A stretch of 64,000 bases of DNA from Serratia sp. H1w (GTDB lineage: Bacteria > Pseudomonadota > Gammaproteobacteria > Enterobacterales > Enterobacteriaceae), in contig NZ_AYMQ01000094.1 in assembly GCF_000633355.1 (NCBI RefSeq), positions 62,001 through 126,000 on the forward strand, in the 5' to 3' direction. The notes below the pieces were generated by a model. It was not told the DNA's origin. It did no database searches and was given only the letters and a program-made list of their open reading frames with translations. Shown here piece after piece: positions 1 through 12,884 of the stretch (the stretch's first letter is position 1; every line of letters begins with the position of its first letter). Both the position numbers and the translations under genes were made by a program.

Positions 1-769
1 TGCCGACGCTTTGGCGATGAGTTCCCGGGAATGCCCCCAGCCCCATCAGCGTACAGGTGACCGGCAGATTCAGCTTCTCCGCCAGTTGTAGCAATTCTTC
101 ATGGCAGCCCGAATTGATCGCCCCACCGCCCACATACATGATCGGCTTTTTAGCCGCCAGAATGGTTTGTAGCGCGCGTTTGATCTGCCCACGGTGGCCT
201 TGCACCGTCGGATTGTAGGAACGCATGCTGACGTCCTGCGGATACGCGTAAGGCATTCTTACCGTCGGGCCAACGATATCCTTCGGCAGATCGACTACCA
301 CCGGGCCAGGACGGCCGGTCGAAGCCAGATAAAATGCCTTTTTCAGCACGGAAGGAATGTCTTCGGTACGCTTGACCAGGAAGCTGTGTTTCACTACCGG
401 GCGGGAGATCCCCACCATATCGCATTCCTGGAAGGCGTCGTAGCCAATCAGTGAACTTGGCACCTGGCCGGATAGCACCACCATCGGAATGGAATCCATA
501 TAGGCGGTGGCGATACCGGTAATGGCGTTGGTGGCCCCTGGGCCAGAAGTGACCAGCACTACGCCCACTTCGCCGGTCGCTCGCGCATAGCCATCGGCCA
601 TATGCACCGCACCTTGCTCATGGCGCACCAGAATATGGTCGATGCCCCCCACCGTGTGCAGGGCATCATAGATATCGAGTACCGCCCCGCCCGGATAGCC
701 GAATACATGCTTAACGCCCTGATCGATCAACGATCGGACGACCATCTCGGCTCCTGACAATATTTCCAT
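1..769 (-). CDS. ilvI: Acetolactate synthase III large subunit (partial)
   Basis: Thiamine-diphosphate enzyme that condenses pyruvate to acetolactate, or pyruvate with 2-ketobutyrate to acetohydroxybutyrate, in isoleucine, valine and leucine synthesis. Only the first 256 residues are present; the gene runs off the left edge, and ilvH would be expected beyond it. The start is the ATG at 769, nine bases after a strong GGAGG. Visible are the N-terminal block [14 protein letters not shown], the catalytic glutamate in [15 protein letters not shown] (about residue 51), TSGPGATN and [12 protein letters not shown], all typical of the large subunit. It is a paralogue of IlvB at 18.7 kb. The neighbourhood (leuO and leuABCD on the other side) matches the E. 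coli leu-ilvIH region and separates it from ilvBN and ilvGM. Confidence 0.96.
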   Translation of the reverse strand, partial: MEILSGAEMVVRSLIDQGVKHVFGYPGGAVLDIYDALHTVGGIDHILVRHEQGAVHMADGYARATGEVGVVLVTSGPGATNAITGIATAYMDSIPMVVLSGQVPSSLIGYDAFQECDMVGISRPVVKHSFLVKRTEDIPSVLKKAFYLASTGRPGPVVVDLPKDIVGPTVRMPYAYPQDVSMRSYNPTVQGHRGQIKRALQTILAAKKPIMYVGGGAINSGCHEELLQLAEKLNLPVTCTLMGLGAFPGTHRQSVG

Positions 770-1109
770 GGGTTTGCCTCCAGGCTTACATAGCTTGTTC
801 TTGTCTGACGCCGGAACGTAGCGCCTGTCCTGTCTGGGGCATGGCCCCAAAAATCTTATGGACGTTTTGGACTCTTAACATAGCGTCAGAATATGGGGCA
901 GGCAAACGGCAAAATGGCTTAACGCAGGCAAGGTTATTGCCATCAGGCTGGAGAAGCGCGGCTTAACAAAACTATGCACTAGCTGAGCGGTTATTCAGCT
1001 AGGCATTGTTTTGCATGGTGGGGTAATTACAGAACTATATTAGGCAAGCTAATCGGGCGCAGCATACAGCGCCCCTACGTACGATGAGCTAACTGAGGCC
1101 TGTTTACCC
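770..1109. other. Intergenic region, ilvI upstream, with REP-like hairpin
   Basis: 340 bases between ilvI and the upstream acyl-CoA synthetase gene, both read leftward. It must hold the ilvIH promoter and control region (Lrp controlled in E. coli), but I cannot pick a well-spaced promoter with confidence. The ilvI ribosome binding site GGAGG is at about 778-782. A REP-like hairpin sits at 1055-1078 close to the end of the synthetase gene. Confidence 0.6.
1055..1078 (-). repeat. REP-like palindrome with GTAG foot
   Basis: GGGCGC, eight-base spacer AGCATACA, GCGCCC, followed by CTAC, which is GTAG on the other strand. The same design (GTAG followed by a palindrome centred on GCATGC or a near variant) recurs at 9934-9997 and 28472-28495, always between genes and beside a 3-prime end. 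Here it follows the stop of the acyl-CoA synthetase gene. REP elements of enterobacteria have this form, so it is probably a non-autonomous REP. Confidence 0.65.
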
Positions 1110-2915
1110 TCATTTATCCTGATACATGGACTCTATCTCATGCTGATAGCGCTGGAGGATCACCTTGCGACGCAGTTTTAGCGTCGGAGTTAGTTCCCCC
1201 AATTCCATTGAGAAGGCCGCTGGCAGCAGAGTAAATTTCTTCACCTGCTCAAACAGAGCCAGTTCCTTTTGCATCTCCCGCAGGCGGTTTTCAAACATTT
1301 CGAGGATATGGCTGTTACGCAGCAGTTCGAGCCGATCCTGATACTTCAGGTTGACCGATTTGGCGTACTCTTCCAGCGATTCGAAGCTCGGGACGATCAG
1401 CGCGGAGACAAACTTGCGCGCATCGGCAACGATCGCCACCTGCTCAATAAAGCGATCCTGCGCCAAAGTCCCTTCCAGCATCTGTGGCGCAATGTACTTA
1501 CCCCCGGAGGTCTTCATCAGATCCTTCAGCCGCTCGGTAATAAACAGGTTACCACCTTCATCAACCATGCCGGCATCGCCGGTTTTCAGCCAGCCGTCTG
1601 CGGTAAAGCTATCGGCCGTTTCCAGCGGTTTATTGAAATAGCCGCGCATCACGATTGGGCCACGCACCTGGATCTCATTCTCTTCGCCGATGCGCACTTC
1701 CACGCCGGGTAACGGCTTGCCGATTGAGCCAAAGCGGAAGTTATTCTCTTCCCAGCAGGAAACCGTGGCGCAGGTTTCCGTCATGCCATAGCCGTATTTG
1801 ATGTTAATGCCCATCGCCTGGAAGAACAAAATGACATTGTCATCCAGCTTGGCACCGGCCGCAGGCAAGAAGCGCACTCGCCCACCCAGGATCCCCCGCA
1901 GCTTGCTTAACACCAGCTTGTCTGCCCAACGGTGGGAAAGATCGAACAGCTTACCTAACGGCTTGCCTGCCCTTTCCTGCAGGAATTTGCGTTCGCCGCA
2001 GACAATGGCCCAATGGAACAAGGCACGCCGTAACCAAGGCGCACGTGCGACCTTTTCATGCACCGCGCTGAAGATTTTTTCATAAAAGCGCGGCACTGCG
2101 CACATCAGGGTCGGTTTGACATCGGCCATTGCTTCTCGCACCCAGTCGGTATTGGGCAGATAAACGTTCTGCGCGCCCGAGTGCATGATAAAGAAGCTCC
2201 AGGCACGTTCAAAGACGTGTGACAGCGGCAGGAAACAGAGGGAAACGTCATCGGCAGTCACCGTCAGGCGATCGTCGTGCAGTTGTAATTGGGCGGCCAT
2301 ATTGCGGTAGTCGAGCATCACGCCTTTCGGCTCGCCGGTGGTGCCAGAGGTGTAGATCAGGGTGAACAGATCCTGCAAATCACACTCGGCAATCCTTTGC
2401 TGGCGCACTGCGTCAAAACGCTCAATATCCGCAAGACGTTCAAAGTGATGCAGATGTTGAGCGATGTCACAGCCGCGCAAATCGGCTGAATCATCAAAGA
2501 CAATAATGTGGGTGAGTTGCGGGCACACGCCACGCAGCGCAATCGCGGCATCCAGTTGTTCTTGCTCACCAACAAACAGAATGCGGATATCGGCATCATT
2601 AATGATAAATGCCGCCTGAGCCGGGGTATTGGTGGCATAAAGCGGCACGCTCACCGCCCGTAATTCGAGGATCGCCAGATCGGCTAGCGACCAGGTCATG
2701 CTGTTGTTGGCAAAAATCGCGATACGTTCTTGCACCTCGACGCCCAGCGCCAGCAGAGCGCAGGCAATCTGCCGTGTGTGCGCCCCGACCTGCGACCAGG
2801 TCAGCCGGGTTTCTCCCTGCGGAGACCATTGGCGGAAAGCCGTCTGTTCGGCACGGTTAGCAATTTGATGCTGTATACGTTCGACCTGGTGGTAATGTTG
2901 CAAGGTATGGGTCAT
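1110..2915 (-). CDS. Long-chain-fatty-acid--CoA ligase family protein (AMP-forming)
   Basis: Adenylate-forming enzyme of the ANL superfamily, 601 residues, most like the long-chain acyl-CoA synthetases of the FadD15 group. It would activate a fatty acid with ATP to an acyl-AMP and then to acyl-CoA. Visible motifs are the phosphate-binding loop YTSGTTGEPKGVM (about 190), LPLSHVFERAW, the YGYGMTETCATVSCW aromatic/adenine motif (about 370) and the TADGWLKTGDAGMVDEGG hinge region with the later TSGGKYIAPQ segment. No signal peptide or membrane segment is evident. It is not canonical FadD, which is about 560 residues and lies elsewhere in E. coli. It lies between leuO and ilvI, where E. coli has nothing. 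The natural substrate is unknown. Start ATG at 2915 has only a weak Shine-Dalgarno. Confidence 0.85.
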   Translation of the reverse strand: MTHTLQHYHQVERIQHQIANRAEQTAFRQWSPQGETRLTWSQVGAHTRQIACALLALGVEVQERIAIFANNSMTWSLADLAILELRAVSVPLYATNTPAQAAFIINDADIRILFVGEQEQLDAAIALRGVCPQLTHIIVFDDSADLRGCDIAQHLHHFERLADIERFDAVRQQRIAECDLQDLFTLIYTSGTTGEPKGVMLDYRNMAAQLQLHDDRLTVTADDVSLCFLPLSHVFERAWSFFIMHSGAQNVYLPNTDWVREAMADVKPTLMCAVPRFYEKIFSAVHEKVARAPWLRRALFHWAIVCGERKFLQERAGKPLGKLFDLSHRWADKLVLSKLRGILGGRVRFLPAAGAKLDDNVILFFQAMGINIKYGYGMTETCATVSCWEENNFRFGSIGKPLPGVEVRIGEENEIQVRGPIVMRGYFNKPLETADSFTADGWLKTGDAGMVDEGGNLFITERLKDLMKTSGGKYIAPQMLEGTLAQDRFIEQVAIVADARKFVSALIVPSFESLEEYAKSVNLKYQDRLELLRNSHILEMFENRLREMQKELALFEQVKKFTLLPAAFSMELGELTPTLKLRRKVILQRYQHEIESMYQDK

Positions 2916-3372
2916 AGCGCTCTAAGCCTGAAATTAATCAACCAGTTAACCGTGATCGGAGCGGAAGCTCTCGCATCTCAGCTTACACGTGTTTACTTTT
3001 TTTTCGCAGTCTACCTAGTCTCCGGCCGTGGGAAAAGGGATTTCAGCGTCGAAGTGTGAGCTAAAACGCGTGGGTTCTCATTTCTCTTGATCTTGGACAA
3101 AAGGCAGTGCAAAAGGTTTGCACCAAACTGACAAAGTGGGATCGGCGACAAAAAAAGAAGGTAGCAGGTTAAAATTTCAGCGGATTGCTTAAGGGGCAGA
3201 ATATAGTTTCAGTCGTTCATATTAATTAATCGTCATGGAGAAAATGTTATTTCCAATGACGCCGTAACACAGAATTATCTTAGATTTGTTTGAGCATATT
3301 CTTATTAATTCGCCGCATGATCCATTATCAACCCGACGCACTCGAAAGCGCGCTGGGCCAATAAATCTCTAA
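2916..3372. other. Intergenic region upstream of acyl-CoA synthetase
   Basis: 457 bases between the end of leuO and the start of the acyl-CoA synthetase gene, both leftward. It is moderately AT-rich and no convincing small gene is present. A perfect 7+7 inverted repeat GTGCAAA-AGG-TTTGCAC lies at 3107-3123, about 190 bases upstream of the synthetase start, and could be an operator. I see no T-rich hairpin terminator after leuO. Confidence 0.5.
3107..3123. promoter_or_regulatory. Perfect inverted repeat, candidate operator
   Basis: GTGCAAA-AGG-TTTGCAC is a perfect dyad of two 7-base arms. It lies upstream of the acyl-CoA synthetase gene read leftward. The CAAA-N3-TTTG core is the kind of site bound by TetR-family fatty-acid regulators, but no protein can be assigned from the sequence alone. 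Confidence 0.3.
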
Positions 3373-4320
3373 TTAGCGCAATACGCCAGATTGGCTAAGT
3401 ACCGACTTCATCCACTGATGACCTTTATCGCGCTCGGCAGATTCGTGCCAGGATAGATAACAGGTAGCCGTTTTCTTCTCCCAAGGCAGCGGAATTAATT
3501 TCAGCTGCAGCGCCTGTGTGTGCTGCTGGGCAAACCAACGAGGGGCGATTGCTACCATCTCGGTCATGGCGACGATATTCAATACGCTGTACAGGTCAGT
3601 ACACTGCTGGGTGACACTGCGTTGTGCGGCTTCATCAAGATAGTAGGGTTTACTGAAAGAACAAAAGCGATCTAATGAAATGACTGCATGACGCTCCGCC
3701 AGCATCTGTTTCTGGTTGATGGTCCCCACCAGACGTGGGTGAGACTGTGCGGCAACCAGGGTCAGTTCGTCGTCGAATAAGGCGATATCCCGAAACTCGG
3801 GATGTTCAAGACGGCTGTAGCCAATCACAAACTCGGTTTCCTGATAGCGTAACTGATGCTCAATGTTATGGCTCATGTAGGACTTGGTCTGGATCTGCAC
3901 GTTGGGCGCCATGCTCTTGACGTTGTTAATAATTTTAGCCGTCAGGCGAATATCTAGCGGGCTGCAGATAGAAAGCTCAAAGACGCGTTCACTGCTCAGT
4001 GCATCAAAACCGGCGCCTGGCAGCTCATTTTGTACCAGCTGCAATGCCTGGCGTACCGGGCCAAAAAGTTGGCGGGCGCGCATGGTGGGCTGAATGCCGC
4101 GGCCGAAGCGGACAAACAGTTCGTCGTTGAACATGATCTTCAAGCGTGATACGGCATTGCTGACCGCAGGCTGTGACATCCCTAAGGAATTTGCCGCCTT
4201 GGTAATATTCTGCATCTGCATAACTGCATCAAAAACAGTGAGTAAATTAAGATCCACACTGCGCAAATGAATATCACCGTTTTCTTTCCTCAAGACAGTT
4301 CCTGAATTAAATTCGGACAT
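3373..4320 (-). CDS. leuO: LysR-family transcriptional regulator LeuO
   Basis: Global LysR-type regulator that in E. coli and Salmonella antagonises H-NS silencing and acts on many loci, including stress and CRISPR-cas genes. 315 residues from the ATG at 4320, which lies seven bases after GGAG; a TTG two codons upstream is possible. The N-terminal winged helix-turn-helix is clear ([40 protein letters not shown]), followed by [16 protein letters not shown] and a substrate-binding-like effector domain ending in [19 protein letters not shown], a block found in E. coli LeuO. It is divergent from leuLABCD, separated by about 700 AT-rich bases, exactly the E. coli arrangement. The effector is not known from the sequence. 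Confidence 0.95.
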   Translation of the reverse strand: MSEFNSGTVLRKENGDIHLRSVDLNLLTVFDAVMQMQNITKAANSLGMSQPAVSNAVSRLKIMFNDELFVRFGRGIQPTMRARQLFGPVRQALQLVQNELPGAGFDALSSERVFELSICSPLDIRLTAKIINNVKSMAPNVQIQTKSYMSHNIEHQLRYQETEFVIGYSRLEHPEFRDIALFDDELTLVAAQSHPRLVGTINQKQMLAERHAVISLDRFCSFSKPYYLDEAAQRSVTQQCTDLYSVLNIVAMTEMVAIAPRWFAQQHTQALQLKLIPLPWEKKTATCYLSWHESAERDKGHQWMKSVLSQSGVLR

Positions 4321-5001
4321 ATCCAAACTCCACTAAGTCCCATGTAGATAATCCCGGCAGCGCGCAGGGGAATAACAGGCAAAGTCCGCGCCAGGTTATT
4401 CCCACACTGCGAAATTAGTTATCCCTATTGACTCCCTTTGGCAGACAGCAATTGGGCATCATCCTATAAAAATATGACACAGCGGTGCATATTAGGCTTT
4501 GTTCGTCGGTTGGCAGCCTGGGCACATCGGTGCGTGACACGCCGATGGCATACAAACAAATTGGCAGGCAAAGCACCTGAGTTATGGATACCCGTTTGGT
4601 ACTCATCAACCTAGGGATCAGACCATAAAACACGATGCTGGACAATCATAGCAGAGCAAAATAGGTATCTTTAGCATCACTTAATTGATTGAAGCCGGTC
4701 AGTTCAGCTTTATGAATACGAAGCACGAATAAATCAACACAAACAAATTGACGCCATGAATACAAAGCTTGCAACATCAACACCCCATCAAGACTTCGGC
4801 GCGGTTTTTTTGTGCCATTGATGGATTTTAACCGAGTAGTATTGGTAATCAATGTAACAGCCTCGCTTTCAAAGCATTTATGCTAAATAACGTCCGTTAC
4901 CCATTGGCTTTTACGCTGGCTTGCGCTGATTTTGCCGAGTTTCCAACTACCGCGTCGCCCCTTGCTACCGGGCTTTTCAAACCCCCAGTTTTAATCAGGT
5001 G
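4321..5001. other. leuO-leuL divergent regulatory region
   Basis: About 680 bases, clearly more AT-rich than the genes beside it, holding the leuO promoter(s) and upstream control sequence of the leu operon. In E. coli and Salmonella the equivalent region is a site of H-NS silencing and LeuO relief; here that role is inferred from position and base composition. Open frames inside it (for example 4415-4645) lack family resemblance and are not called. I could not fix a leuO promoter. Confidence 0.6.
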
Positions 5002-5030
5002 TTGACATGCCCCGGCCAATAAAGTATCAA
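5002..5030 (+). promoter_or_regulatory. leuLABCD promoter (sigma-70 type)
   Basis: TTGACA at 5002-5007, 17-base spacer, TATCAA at 5025-5030. The -35 is a perfect consensus and spacing is ideal. Transcription would begin near 5037, about 30 bases before the leuL start, giving the leader RNA needed for attenuation. Confidence 0.85.
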
Positions 5031-5067
5031 GTTAGGCAACGAAACAATTTTAGAGAAGCTGACCGCC

Positions 5068-5151
5068 ATGATCCGTACCCACCGTCTACTAAGCCTACTA
5101 CTAAACGCATCTTATGTGCGCGGTACGCTGGTGGACGGGGTTCAAAGCTGA
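5068..5151 (+). CDS. leuL: leu operon leader peptide
   Basis: 27-residue leader peptide, MIRTHRLLSLLLNASYVRG followed by eight more residues, resembling E. coli LeuL (LLLLNAS...RG...G.Q). Five leucine codons fall within six codons of each other (CTA CTA AGC CTA CTA CTA), all the rare CTA. Ribosome stalling at these codons when charged tRNA-Leu is scarce would prevent the terminator at 5170-5199 from folding, so leuABCD is read. The peptide itself probably has no other function. Frame, codon run and downstream hairpin together make the call firm although it is too short for routine gene finding. Confidence 0.93.
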   Translation: MIRTHRLLSLLLNASYVRGTLVDGVQS

Positions 5152-5169
5152 TTCAGCCCATCATCTGCA

Positions 5170-5199
5170 AAACCCGCGCTACTGCGCGGGTTTTTTTTT
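5170..5199 (+). terminator. leu operon attenuator terminator
   Basis: Hairpin AACCCGCGC-TACT-GCGCGGGTT followed by a run of T, 19 bases after the leuL stop and 40 bases before leuA. Placement after a leucine-rich leader makes it the transcriptional attenuator. Confidence 0.93.
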
Positions 5200-5239
5200 A
5201 CCCGCTTAGCGTGAAACAAACACGACAAGGAACAACACG

Positions 5240-9312
<4,073 letters not shown>

Positions 9313-9323
9313 GGAGCACCACC

Positions 9324-9926
9324 GTGGCTAAATTTACTCAACATACCGGCTTAGTGGTGCCTCTGGACGCGGCCAACGTCGATACCGACGCCATTATCCC
9401 GAAACAGTTTCTGCAGAAAGTAACGCGTACCGGCTTCGGCCAGCACCTGTTCAACGACTGGCGTTTCCTGGACGATGCGGGGCAGCAGCCGAACCCTGAG
9501 TTTGTGCTGAACTATCCGCGTTATAAAGGGGCCAGCATCCTGTTAGCTCGGGAAAACTTCGGCTGTGGCTCATCCCGTGAGCACGCGCCATGGGCACTGA
9601 CCGATTACGGCTTCAAGGTCGTGATTGCGCCAAGCTTCGCGGATATCTTCTACGGCAACTCGTTTAACAGCCAGTTGCTGCCGGTTGCGCTGAGCGAGCA
9701 GGATGTGGACACGCTGTTTAAGTTGGTGGCAGAGCACGAAGGCACGGAGTTTGTCGTCGATCTGGAAAACCAGACAGTGAATGCCGGAGGCAAAAGCTAT
9801 CCATTTGAGATCGACAGCTTCCGCCGCCACTGCATGATTAACGGCTTGGACAGCATCGGCTTGACGTTGCAACACGAAGCGGAGATTTCCCGCTACGAGG
9901 CGCAGCAGCCTGCATTTTTGAATTAA
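9324..9926 (+). CDS. leuD: 3-isopropylmalate dehydratase small subunit
   Basis: Small (swivel domain) subunit of isopropylmalate isomerase, 200 residues, family length. It carries [12 protein letters not shown] near the N-terminus and the substrate-specifying loop [17 protein letters not shown] near 80. It starts at a GTG, ten or so bases after AAGGAG that overlaps the leuC stop. Last gene of leuLABCD; no classical terminator follows, only the REP-like pair. Confidence 0.97.
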   Translation: MAKFTQHTGLVVPLDAANVDTDAIIPKQFLQKVTRTGFGQHLFNDWRFLDDAGQQPNPEFVLNYPRYKGASILLARENFGCGSSREHAPWALTDYGFKVVIAPSFADIFYGNSFNSQLLPVALSEQDVDTLFKLVAEHEGTEFVVDLENQTVNAGGKSYPFEIDSFRRHCMINGLDSIGLTLQHEAEISRYEAQQPAFLN

Positions 9927-9933
9927 TTGACGC

Positions 9934-9997
9934 GGGCGCTGCATGCGGCGCCCCTACGATCGGAGCTTATTTTGTAGGGGTGCAGCATGCTGCACCC
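9934..9997. repeat. Inverted pair of REP-like palindromes (REPIN-like)
   Basis: Two hairpins face each other. The first is GGGCGC-TGCATGCG-GCGCCC followed by CTAC (9934-9957). The second is GTAG at 9974-9977 followed by the perfect 20-base palindrome GGGTGCAGCATGCTGCACCC (9978-9997). Their GTAG feet point at each other across 16 bases. This is the layout of a REPIN/BIME. It lies in the 78 bases between the convergent ends of leuD and the DASS transporter gene, and may also end transcription. Confidence 0.75.
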
Positions 9998-10004
9998 GTC
10001 TAAA

Positions 10005-11477
10005 TCACCAATATCCTAACCACTTCCACCACACCCCACCAATCAATGCCCAGATCAGCAGGTTAACCACACTCATGATAAAACCGGTTTTCCACCATTC
10101 GCCCAAGGTGGCATAGCCCGATCCAAAGATAATTGGCGCGGTGCCGGTACCATAATGGGTTAATGACATCATCAGCGAAGACGAGAAGGCCAGGATCAGA
10201 CCAAGCAGTGCTGGCGGTGCGCCAAGAGCAATACCGGCAGCAAAGAATGCGGCAAACATGGCTGTTACGTGTGCGGTGGTACTGGCAAAGAAGTAATGCG
10301 AATACAGGTAGACAAGCGTAAGCAGAATGGTCCCGCCGACCCAGCTCATCCCCATATGATCGATGCCTGAACCCACCGTTTGTGAAAGCCAGCCAATCAG
10401 GCCAAGTTTGCCGAGGTAGGTTGCCATCATCACTAGGGCGGCAAACCAGACTACGGTATCCCAGGCCCCTTTGTGCTTGAGCACATCGTCCCAGCTCAGT
10501 ACGCCAGTTGCCAGCAGGATGGCCAGGCCGATCACCGCAGCCGTCGTCGGGTTAACCGCCAGAGCTGGGCCAAAAATCATTGCAGGAACCCCGGCCCACA
10601 GCACCAACAACAGCGCAAAGACGCCCAGCGTAATTTTCTCTGGCAAGGTTATCGGCCCCAGCGCTTGCAGCTTGTCTTGGGCAAAACGTGGCGCATCTGG
10701 GGTACTTTTGATTTCCGGTGGGTACAACAAATAAACCACCAGCGGCATGACAATCAACGAGCAGACCGCCGGTACCAACGCCGCCACCGCCCACATTGCC
10801 CAGGTCAGTTCAAATTCGGAGCCGGCACCTTTGGCGATCAGATTAACAATCAACGGGTTAGGTGCGGTGGCCGTGATAAACATCGCCGAGGTGATCGGGT
10901 TGATATTGTAGTTCACCAGCGAGAGATAGCGGCCAATCTTGCCAGAGGTATTCAGCTCAGGCTTGGAGCCAAAGCTGTCGGCGATCGATTTCATGATCGG
11001 GTGGATAATCCCGCCGCCGCGCGCGGTGTTGCTCGGCGTCACCGGTGCCAACACGGTTTCCGCCAGGGTTAACGCATAGGCGATCCCCAGCGTCTTTTTG
11101 CCAAACAGCGAGATAAAGTAATAGCCAATGCGCGATCCCAGGCCGGTTTTGTTCAGGCTCAGGGAGATCATGATCGAGAAGCCGATCAACCAGATAAGCT
11201 GGTTGGAAAACCCGCTCAACGCATCATCTAACGCCGCCCCAGGCTTGCCCGGGTTGGTCACGCCGGTCACGGCTACCAGCGCAATTGCGATGATGGAGAC
11301 GGCACCGATAGGCATAGCCTTGCCGATGATGGCAATAATGGTACCGATAAACAGTGCCAGCAGATGCCAGGCATTCGGTGCCACTCCTTCGGGAACTGGG
11401 ATCACAAACCAGATAAGCAGCGCGACAATAACGGCAAACAGGGAGGGAATAGGTTTGAGCGGCGTTAGTTTATCCAT
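10005..11477 (-). CDS. DASS-family (SLC13-like) anion permease
   Basis: Inner-membrane transporter of the divalent anion:sodium symporter family, 490 residues with about a dozen hydrophobic segments. The signature loops are present: TPSNTARGGGIIHPI near residue 150 and the SSSLMMSLTHYGTGTAPIIFG segment near 420, which in this family form the paired substrate and cation sites. Bacterial relatives of this length (CitT, TtdT, YbhI) exchange or import C4- or C6-dicarboxylates and tricarboxylates. The substrate here cannot be read from the sequence. It is a single gene, convergent to leuD with a REPIN between, and is absent from this place in E. coli. Confidence 0.88.
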   Translation of the reverse strand: MDKLTPLKPIPSLFAVIVALLIWFVIPVPEGVAPNAWHLLALFIGTIIAIIGKAMPIGAVSIIAIALVAVTGVTNPGKPGAALDDALSGFSNQLIWLIGFSIMISLSLNKTGLGSRIGYYFISLFGKKTLGIAYALTLAETVLAPVTPSNTARGGGIIHPIMKSIADSFGSKPELNTSGKIGRYLSLVNYNINPITSAMFITATAPNPLIVNLIAKGAGSEFELTWAMWAVAALVPAVCSLIVMPLVVYLLYPPEIKSTPDAPRFAQDKLQALGPITLPEKITLGVFALLLVLWAGVPAMIFGPALAVNPTTAAVIGLAILLATGVLSWDDVLKHKGAWDTVVWFAALVMMATYLGKLGLIGWLSQTVGSGIDHMGMSWVGGTILLTLVYLYSHYFFASTTAHVTAMFAAFFAAGIALGAPPALLGLILAFSSSLMMSLTHYGTGTAPIIFGSGYATLGEWWKTGFIMSVVNLLIWALIGGVWWKWLGYW

Positions 11478-11620
11478 AACATACCCACTTTTATCAACGG
11501 GATCGGCATCTCGACAGCAAGATGGGTGAGAGCGTGAAGATCACGCCCTGAGTCCGTTTATCTTAGTGATAATGGGGCAATGTTCTCAATGACATGCATC
11601 AATTAACATCGTGTTACAGT

Positions 11621-12808
11621 TCACACTTCCCGTACTTTGGCGCACATCCACAACGCCAGGATCGCCAGCAGAGTGATCAGGTAGTAAACCGCGTAATGAC
11701 CAAAGTTTTCCACCAGCGCGCCTTGCAGCACACCGGCCAGGATCACCCCGGTCGAAATACTGTTGGTAAACATGGTCGTCGCGGCACCGGGCCGCCCAGG
11801 CATCAGATCCTGGAAATACAGCATGCCTATCCCGGCAATGATGCCGATAAACACCGCGTTGAACAGCTGCAATACCATCAGGGCCGACTTGAACTTGAAC
11901 AGCACCAACCCGGCGTAAAACAACACTCCCGCAGCAACCGCAAACAGCATCATATTACGTTTGCCAAAGCGTTTGACGTAGTAGCCAGCCAGCAGCATGG
12001 CCGGGATTTCCAACCCGGCGGCAGTCCCCATCAACCAGCCTGCCAACCGTTCTGACAGGCCGAGATCGGCGGTGATGTATAGCGGCATATCGATGATATA
12101 CATGGTGTTGCAAGTCCACATCAGCATCGAAGCCACAAACAACAGGCGCACATCGGGATCGCGCCAGGCGCTGATTGGCGCGATCGGCGGTGAATCAATA
12201 CTGATCTCCACCTCAGCACGGGGCACCGAAGGCAATATCAGCCACACCAGCAGCACGCTGATAACAAAAATGGCCGCCGCAATCATAAACATCACGGTAA
12301 AGCCGAAGTTCAGCGCCAGCATAAACGACAGCGGTGGGCCAATCACCCAAGCCAATGACAGTTGGGCACGCATCACCGAACTGAACATCACCACTTCACG
12401 CGCCGAGCTGTCCGCATACTCACGCGCCAGGGCAAAAATCTGCGGCATGGCGGTATTGGCAATCGCTGCCAGCAGCACGCCACAGGTGATCAACGTCAGG
12501 TAATCACGGTTGAACGCAAACAGCAGGCTGTTGCCCACCGCCATCGCACAGCACACCAGGATCAGCTTGCGGCGATCGCCACGGGTATCCGAACGCTTGG
12601 CCAACAGGAAGCTGACGATAATCCCGGCGATAGCATTGACGGTATAGAACATGCCTACCCACAGCGGGCGTACCTTAACCTCGGTAGTCAGAAACAGGCT
12701 CAGCGTGGGGGCTTGCAGCGCCCCGGCAATGCCAGTCAGGAAGGCAATCAGCAGGAAAGCGGCAAAAACGGGATTAAAACGGCGCGGCAACCAACGTCTG
12801 AAACTCAT
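11621..12808 (-). CDS. setA: Sugar efflux transporter SetA
   Basis: Major facilitator superfamily exporter for sugars such as glucosides, lactose and IPTG-type analogues in E. coli. 395 residues from the ATG at 12808; a TTG at 12832 would add eight residues but has a poor ribosome site. Twelve membrane segments; strong blocks shared with E. coli SetA include GALQAPTLSLFL, LFYTVNAIAG-type, KRSD.RGDRRKL, NRDYLTLITCGVLLA and ISTGVILAGV. It lies downstream of and in the same direction as sgrS/sgrT, as in E. coli, which ties sugar export to glucose-phosphate stress. Confidence 0.93.
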   Translation of the reverse strand: MSFRRWLPRRFNPVFAAFLLIAFLTGIAGALQAPTLSLFLTTEVKVRPLWVGMFYTVNAIAGIIVSFLLAKRSDTRGDRRKLILVCCAMAVGNSLLFAFNRDYLTLITCGVLLAAIANTAMPQIFALAREYADSSAREVVMFSSVMRAQLSLAWVIGPPLSFMLALNFGFTVMFMIAAAIFVISVLLVWLILPSVPRAEVEISIDSPPIAPISAWRDPDVRLLFVASMLMWTCNTMYIIDMPLYITADLGLSERLAGWLMGTAAGLEIPAMLLAGYYVKRFGKRNMMLFAVAAGVLFYAGLVLFKFKSALMVLQLFNAVFIGIIAGIGMLYFQDLMPGRPGAATTMFTNSISTGVILAGVLQGALVENFGHYAVYYLITLLAILALWMCAKVREV

Positions 12809-12884
12809 GGCGATATCCCTGTCCAGAAACAAAGAAGGCTATGCTACAGAAGGCAAATCAGAGAAGAAAGCAACGGCGGCAGAT

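Noticed and set aside
4415-4645. 76-codon frame between leuO and leuL
   Set aside because: In the AT-rich control region, no resemblance to known proteins; the leuO-leuL gap is non-coding in relatives.
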